Of a stretch of 23,440 nucleotides of DNA, positions 20,603 through 23,440 are shown piece by piece (the first letter of the stretch is position 1; each line of letters starts with the position of its first letter). The position numbers were made by a program, and so were the translations under genes. Source of the DNA: a virus. The notes under the pieces were generated by a model that saw nothing but the letters and a program-made list of their open reading frames with translations, was not told the origin of the DNA and made no database searches. The stretch covers positions 1 to 23,440 of IMG/VR virus record IMGVR_UViG_3300029268_000784; one strand, given 5' to 3'.

Positions 20603-21878
20603 CCCAAGCATACATACGATAGTTTTAATCGGTAGCGTTGGAAGTGGAAAAACTGATGTTGCAGCGCACATTTCTATTTCTATTGCATACACTTTTCCAA
20701 AAACATACTGGACCGTATTTAGACAAAATCTTTCAACAGCCAAGAAAACAATAATCCCCTCATATCTAAACATGCTCGACATGATGAACTTTATTGAAGG
20801 TGAAGACTACAGACACGACAGGAGTCTAAACGAAATACAATTCTTACACAACAAATCAAAAATAGGCTTTATCGAGGCAGATGTAACCAAAGACAGACAA
20901 GGAAAGAAGATTAAAGGAATAAACGCATCGGGAAATCATATCGACGAGGCGGACGAGTTAGCGCAGATAATGTTCACGCAGGCAGTATCTAGGCGAGGAA
21001 GGTTCAATCATGCAGGTCAACCAAGCATCTCAATAGTTACCATGAACCCAAATGATACATACCTAAAACAAATGTACTACGACCCGTATCGAAGCGGGAC
21101 ATTACCCAAAGGAGTGGTCGTAGTCGAATTTGATATGTCCGACTCCTGGCAAACAAAGGATGATATAGATGCAATGATGCAAAACCCACGACCTTGGGTA
21201 GAGAGGTATATCAATAATCAGTGGGATTACTCGGACGATCAAGACTCCCTATTCAAATACCGCTACTTTGATGCAAGCATCACAGACAAGACAGATATAA
21301 ATGACAAGAGATATATTGGCTACGATGTAGCACGATCTGGAAGCGATAGATCAATAATAGCCCTCTGGTGGGGAAAAACCTTAGTAGACATCCAGATTGT
21401 CAAAGATAAAACCGAAAGTATAACAACTGACGACCAGGCGCTAGAGCTTATAAAATACATGTCAAATAACGCAGTAATCCCTCAAAATATAGCGGTTGAT
21501 GCAGTAGGTGTAGGAGTAGGAGTGGTCGATCACGCTAAATCAAAAGGGATACGATTTACAGAGTTTGTATCAGGAGGTAAGCCAACAGTCGACAAATACG
21601 ATAACCTAAGGTCTCAAGTTATATTCGAATTTGCCCAAGGATTAGAAAAGGGAGAAATCAAAATCTATGAAGGTTGCCCCTTACGAAACGAACTTATAAG
21701 TGAAGCGATGTTACACACACACAAAATAAATGATAAGAAACTAGCAGTCGAACCAAAAGACAAAATAAAAGAAAGAACTGGTGGAGTCAGTCCTGATATA
21801 ATGGACGCAGTAGTTATGGGACTTTATCCACAATTAAACATAAACCCAAAGCAGAATATCAATCGTATAATATATTAA
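20553..21878 (+). CDS. terL: Terminase large subunit
   Basis: The 441-residue protein is a complete DNA-packaging ATPase/nuclease. Walker A GSVGSGKT is at 27-34 and Walker B HIDEADE at 129-135. The RNase-H-like nuclease part has D258 (IGYDVARSG), D316 (VDAVGVG) and a third acidic site in SPDIMDAV near the end. It pumps DNA into the prohead with the portal. The start was set at ATG 20553 (LKKKQVRAVELAND head); ATG 20526 would lie deeper in the HNH gene. Confidence 0.9.
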   Translation: MLSLKKKQVRAVELANDPSIHTIVLIGSVGSGKTDVAAHISISIAYTFPKTYWTVFRQNLSTAKKTIIPSYLNMLDMMNFIEGEDYRHDRSLNEIQFLHNKSKIGFIEADVTKDRQGKKIKGINASGNHIDEADELAQIMFTQAVSRRGRFNHAGQPSISIVTMNPNDTYLKQMYYDPYRSGTLPKGVVVVEFDMSDSWQTKDDIDAMMQNPRPWVERYINNQWDYSDDQDSLFKYRYFDASITDKTDINDKRYIGYDVARSGSDRSIIALWWGKTLVDIQIVKDKTESITTDDQALELIKYMSNNAVIPQNIAVDAVGVGVGVVDHAKSKGIRFTEFVSGGKPTVDKYDNLRSQVIFEFAQGLEKGEIKIYEGCPLRNELISEAMLHTHKINDKKLAVEPKDKIKERTGGVSPDIMDAVVMGLYPQLNINPKQNINRIIY

Positions 21879-21905
21879 CGGTATACTATAATTCCTCTAT
21901 ATATT

Positions 21906-23440
21906 ATGTCTATAATAACCAATCTCCGCAAGTGTCTCGCGAGTCTTCTGTATAAAAATACTATCTCACTTCCGAATGAATATCTAAAGTATGGTAATAA
22001 GCGAATGACCTCAGACTGGACTGAGGTGCTTATGTCTGATCAAGATCACTACACAGGCTACGGATATGCTTCAATCAGAAACAGAGCTAATGCAGTTGCC
22101 AAACTGGCAATAGAAAACGTAAGAGTAGATAGCGATAATCCCGATGCTACTCATCCGTACCTAGAATTGATTAAACATTCACAATCATATTCACAGCATA
22201 CATTTTGGAGAGATATATCAACATATTTAGACCTCGAAGGTGTGTATTATCTTATGGCTATACGAGCCGTAGGTGAGGGGAGAGTAGGAAATGTACAAGA
22301 GTTCAAAATGCTCAATCCGTACTTTATTAAACGAGTATTAACGCCCGATAGATTATCAGTCGCAGGATATGTCGAAGCTAAGAAAGGAATGGTACGAGAA
22401 ATCCCGAAAGAAATGATTATCGAGATTAAAGAACTAAATCCCTTTGATGAAGATAAACCATTCGCAATGACTGATGCAGCTAAAGATAGCCAATTCACAT
22501 TAAAGACCGCAGGTGATTATCAAAGACACGCCATCAAAGGAAATATAAACGCTCCTGGAGTTCTATCAACTGATGTAATTCTCCCCGATACAGACTTCCA
22601 AAACTTCGTAGCCAGAGTAAGAAATCACACCAAAGGTGAGCCTATATTTGGTAATGGGGCTGGAGGAATAACATGGGAATCAATGACTCAGAACCTCAGA
22701 GATAGTGCTTTAGAGGTAGTAAATGAAATGAATCGAGATCAGTTGTTCGCAGTAGCAGGAGTATCTAAGACGATCATGGGTATCGAACAATCAGGTACTA
22801 CAAGAGAAACAGCACGAGTACAAAAGGATTTGAATATAGAGGGACATTGTATTCCAAGAGTCCAACTGATTATCGATGCGCTTAATCTTGACTATTCAAG
22901 GAATAACCCTTCTCAGAAATCCTTAACTATCGTAGTTGATAATCCAAACGCTACTGATATTGATGCTGAAAAGAAAGAAGCAGAACTAGAGAAAATAGAG
23001 TTTGAACTATATAACAGCCTTATAGATAAAGGGTATACATCAGAACTAGCCTCTCAATATGTTATGGGTGAGATAGGATTAGACAAACTAGGCGAACCTA
23101 CTAATAAACCTATTGAGCCAGAAGTAAAACCTGTAGATACAGAAAAACTAACCCAACAATTAAACGCTATGCAATCTCAAGGGATTATCGCCCAACAACA
23201 GGGAGCTTTGCAGAATGCCATAGTGAATATCGAGGGAAGGACTACAGCTCTTGTAATAAATAAACTAAGGAAGAAATACAGTAAAACATCAGTAAATGCC
23301 ATCGAGGATGCAGACGAGATAACCGAGGCTGATATTATATCCAAATATGACAAGAAGGATTTATCGAACGAATTAGCACTTATAATTGCCATGTTCTATG
23401 GAATCATCTTTACCCTCCAAGGTGAGAAGGCTATGAATGA
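21906..23440 (+). CDS. Portal protein, HK97-type, 3' end cut by window edge
   Basis: From ATG 21906 the frame is open for 511 codons and runs off the right edge. It has HK97-portal features: GYASIRNRANAVAKLA, LEGVYYLMAIR, NPYFIKRVLTPD, an IKGNINAPGVLSTD stretch, and WESMTQNLRDSALEVVNEM and VAGVSKTIMGIEQSGTTRETA. The portal is the dodecameric gate for DNA packing. A charged C-terminal region (after about residue 400) is longer than in many portals and may be an extension or MuF-like fusion; the end is not seen. It starts 27 bp after terminase. Confidence 0.85.
   Translation, partial: MSIITNLRKCLASLLYKNTISLPNEYLKYGNKRMTSDWTEVLMSDQDHYTGYGYASIRNRANAVAKLAIENVRVDSDNPDATHPYLELIKHSQSYSQHTFWRDISTYLDLEGVYYLMAIRAVGEGRVGNVQEFKMLNPYFIKRVLTPDRLSVAGYVEAKKGMVREIPKEMIIEIKELNPFDEDKPFAMTDAAKDSQFTLKTAGDYQRHAIKGNINAPGVLSTDVILPDTDFQNFVARVRNHTKGEPIFGNGAGGITWESMTQNLRDSALEVVNEMNRDQLFAVAGVSKTIMGIEQSGTTRETARVQKDLNIEGHCIPRVQLIIDALNLDYSRNNPSQKSLTIVVDNPNATDIDAEKKEAELEKIEFELYNSLIDKGYTSELASQYVMGEIGLDKLGEPTNKPIEPEVKPVDTEKLTQQLNAMQSQGIIAQQQGALQNAIVNIEGRTTALVINKLRKKYSKTSVNAIEDADEITEADIISKYDKKDLSNELALIIAMFYGIIFTLQGEKAMN

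Noticed and set aside
21879-21905. TATAAT at 21887-21892 between terminase and portal
   Set aside because: No -35 at proper distance; AT-rich gap makes this likely chance.

Overview
The window is part of a tailed double-stranded DNA phage or prophage (Caudoviricetes, HK97-type portal). It is AT-rich and densely packed, with many tiny genes, long runs of ATGA stop/start overlaps, three HNH endonuclease genes, a terminase pair and a portal. No integrase, tRNA or rRNA was found. UGA works as a stop (many ATGA junctions), so the standard bacterial code fits. Leftward promoters look like sigma-70 sites (TTTACA, 16 bp, TATAAT), which argues against a Bacteroidota host. Most starts lack a clear Shine-Dalgarno sequence. 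The host cannot be named; the Pro/Thr linker of the secreted muramidase would suit a Patescibacteria-type host, but that is a guess.

Left half (1-10333), all leftward, an early/replication region. Four promoters with one shared extended sequence (about 10372, 8708, 7110 and 3787) appear to open four operons: (1) a small gene, a DnaD-like replication protein and two unknowns; (2) a small Cys protein, a secreted lysozyme-like protein and a Rad52-type annealing protein; (3) a YqaJ/RecE-like exonuclease, an unusual XRE-HTH plus sigma-region-4 fusion protein, a coiled-coil protein, an SSB-like protein ending in DSIPF, and two small proteins; (4) a string of very small proteins (zinc ribbons, a membrane protein, a Lys/Ala-tailed protein, a DnaJ-like zinc hairpin), a structured RNA candidate, a SpoT/MESH1-like HD hydrolase and a P-loop kinase-like gene cut by the window edge.

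The divergent region (10334-10557) holds the outward promoters and a hairpin with a U-tract facing left.

Right half (10558-end), all rightward. It opens with the main find: a NinG/Rap-type recombination gene broken in two, with each piece fused to half of a split intein (96 + 33 residues) and a free-standing NUMOD4/HNH homing endonuclease gene set exactly between the halves, joined by ATGA at both borders. Protein splicing would rebuild a 137-residue NinG and restore its second CxxC. Next come two small zinc proteins and a cargo block of sugar-modifying genes (CgeB-like, exostosin-like, GT2, GT4 and another GT-A-like glycosyltransferase, plus a CatB-like O-acetyltransferase), interrupted by a second HNH gene and a duplicated, collapsed gene fragment. 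Then come ParB-like and Dam-like methylase genes, the latter with a 9-bp in-frame (Leu-Gln-Gln)n repeat tract, and the packaging genes: DUF5681-type putative small terminase, HNH-AP2 endonuclease, large terminase and portal (cut by the window end).
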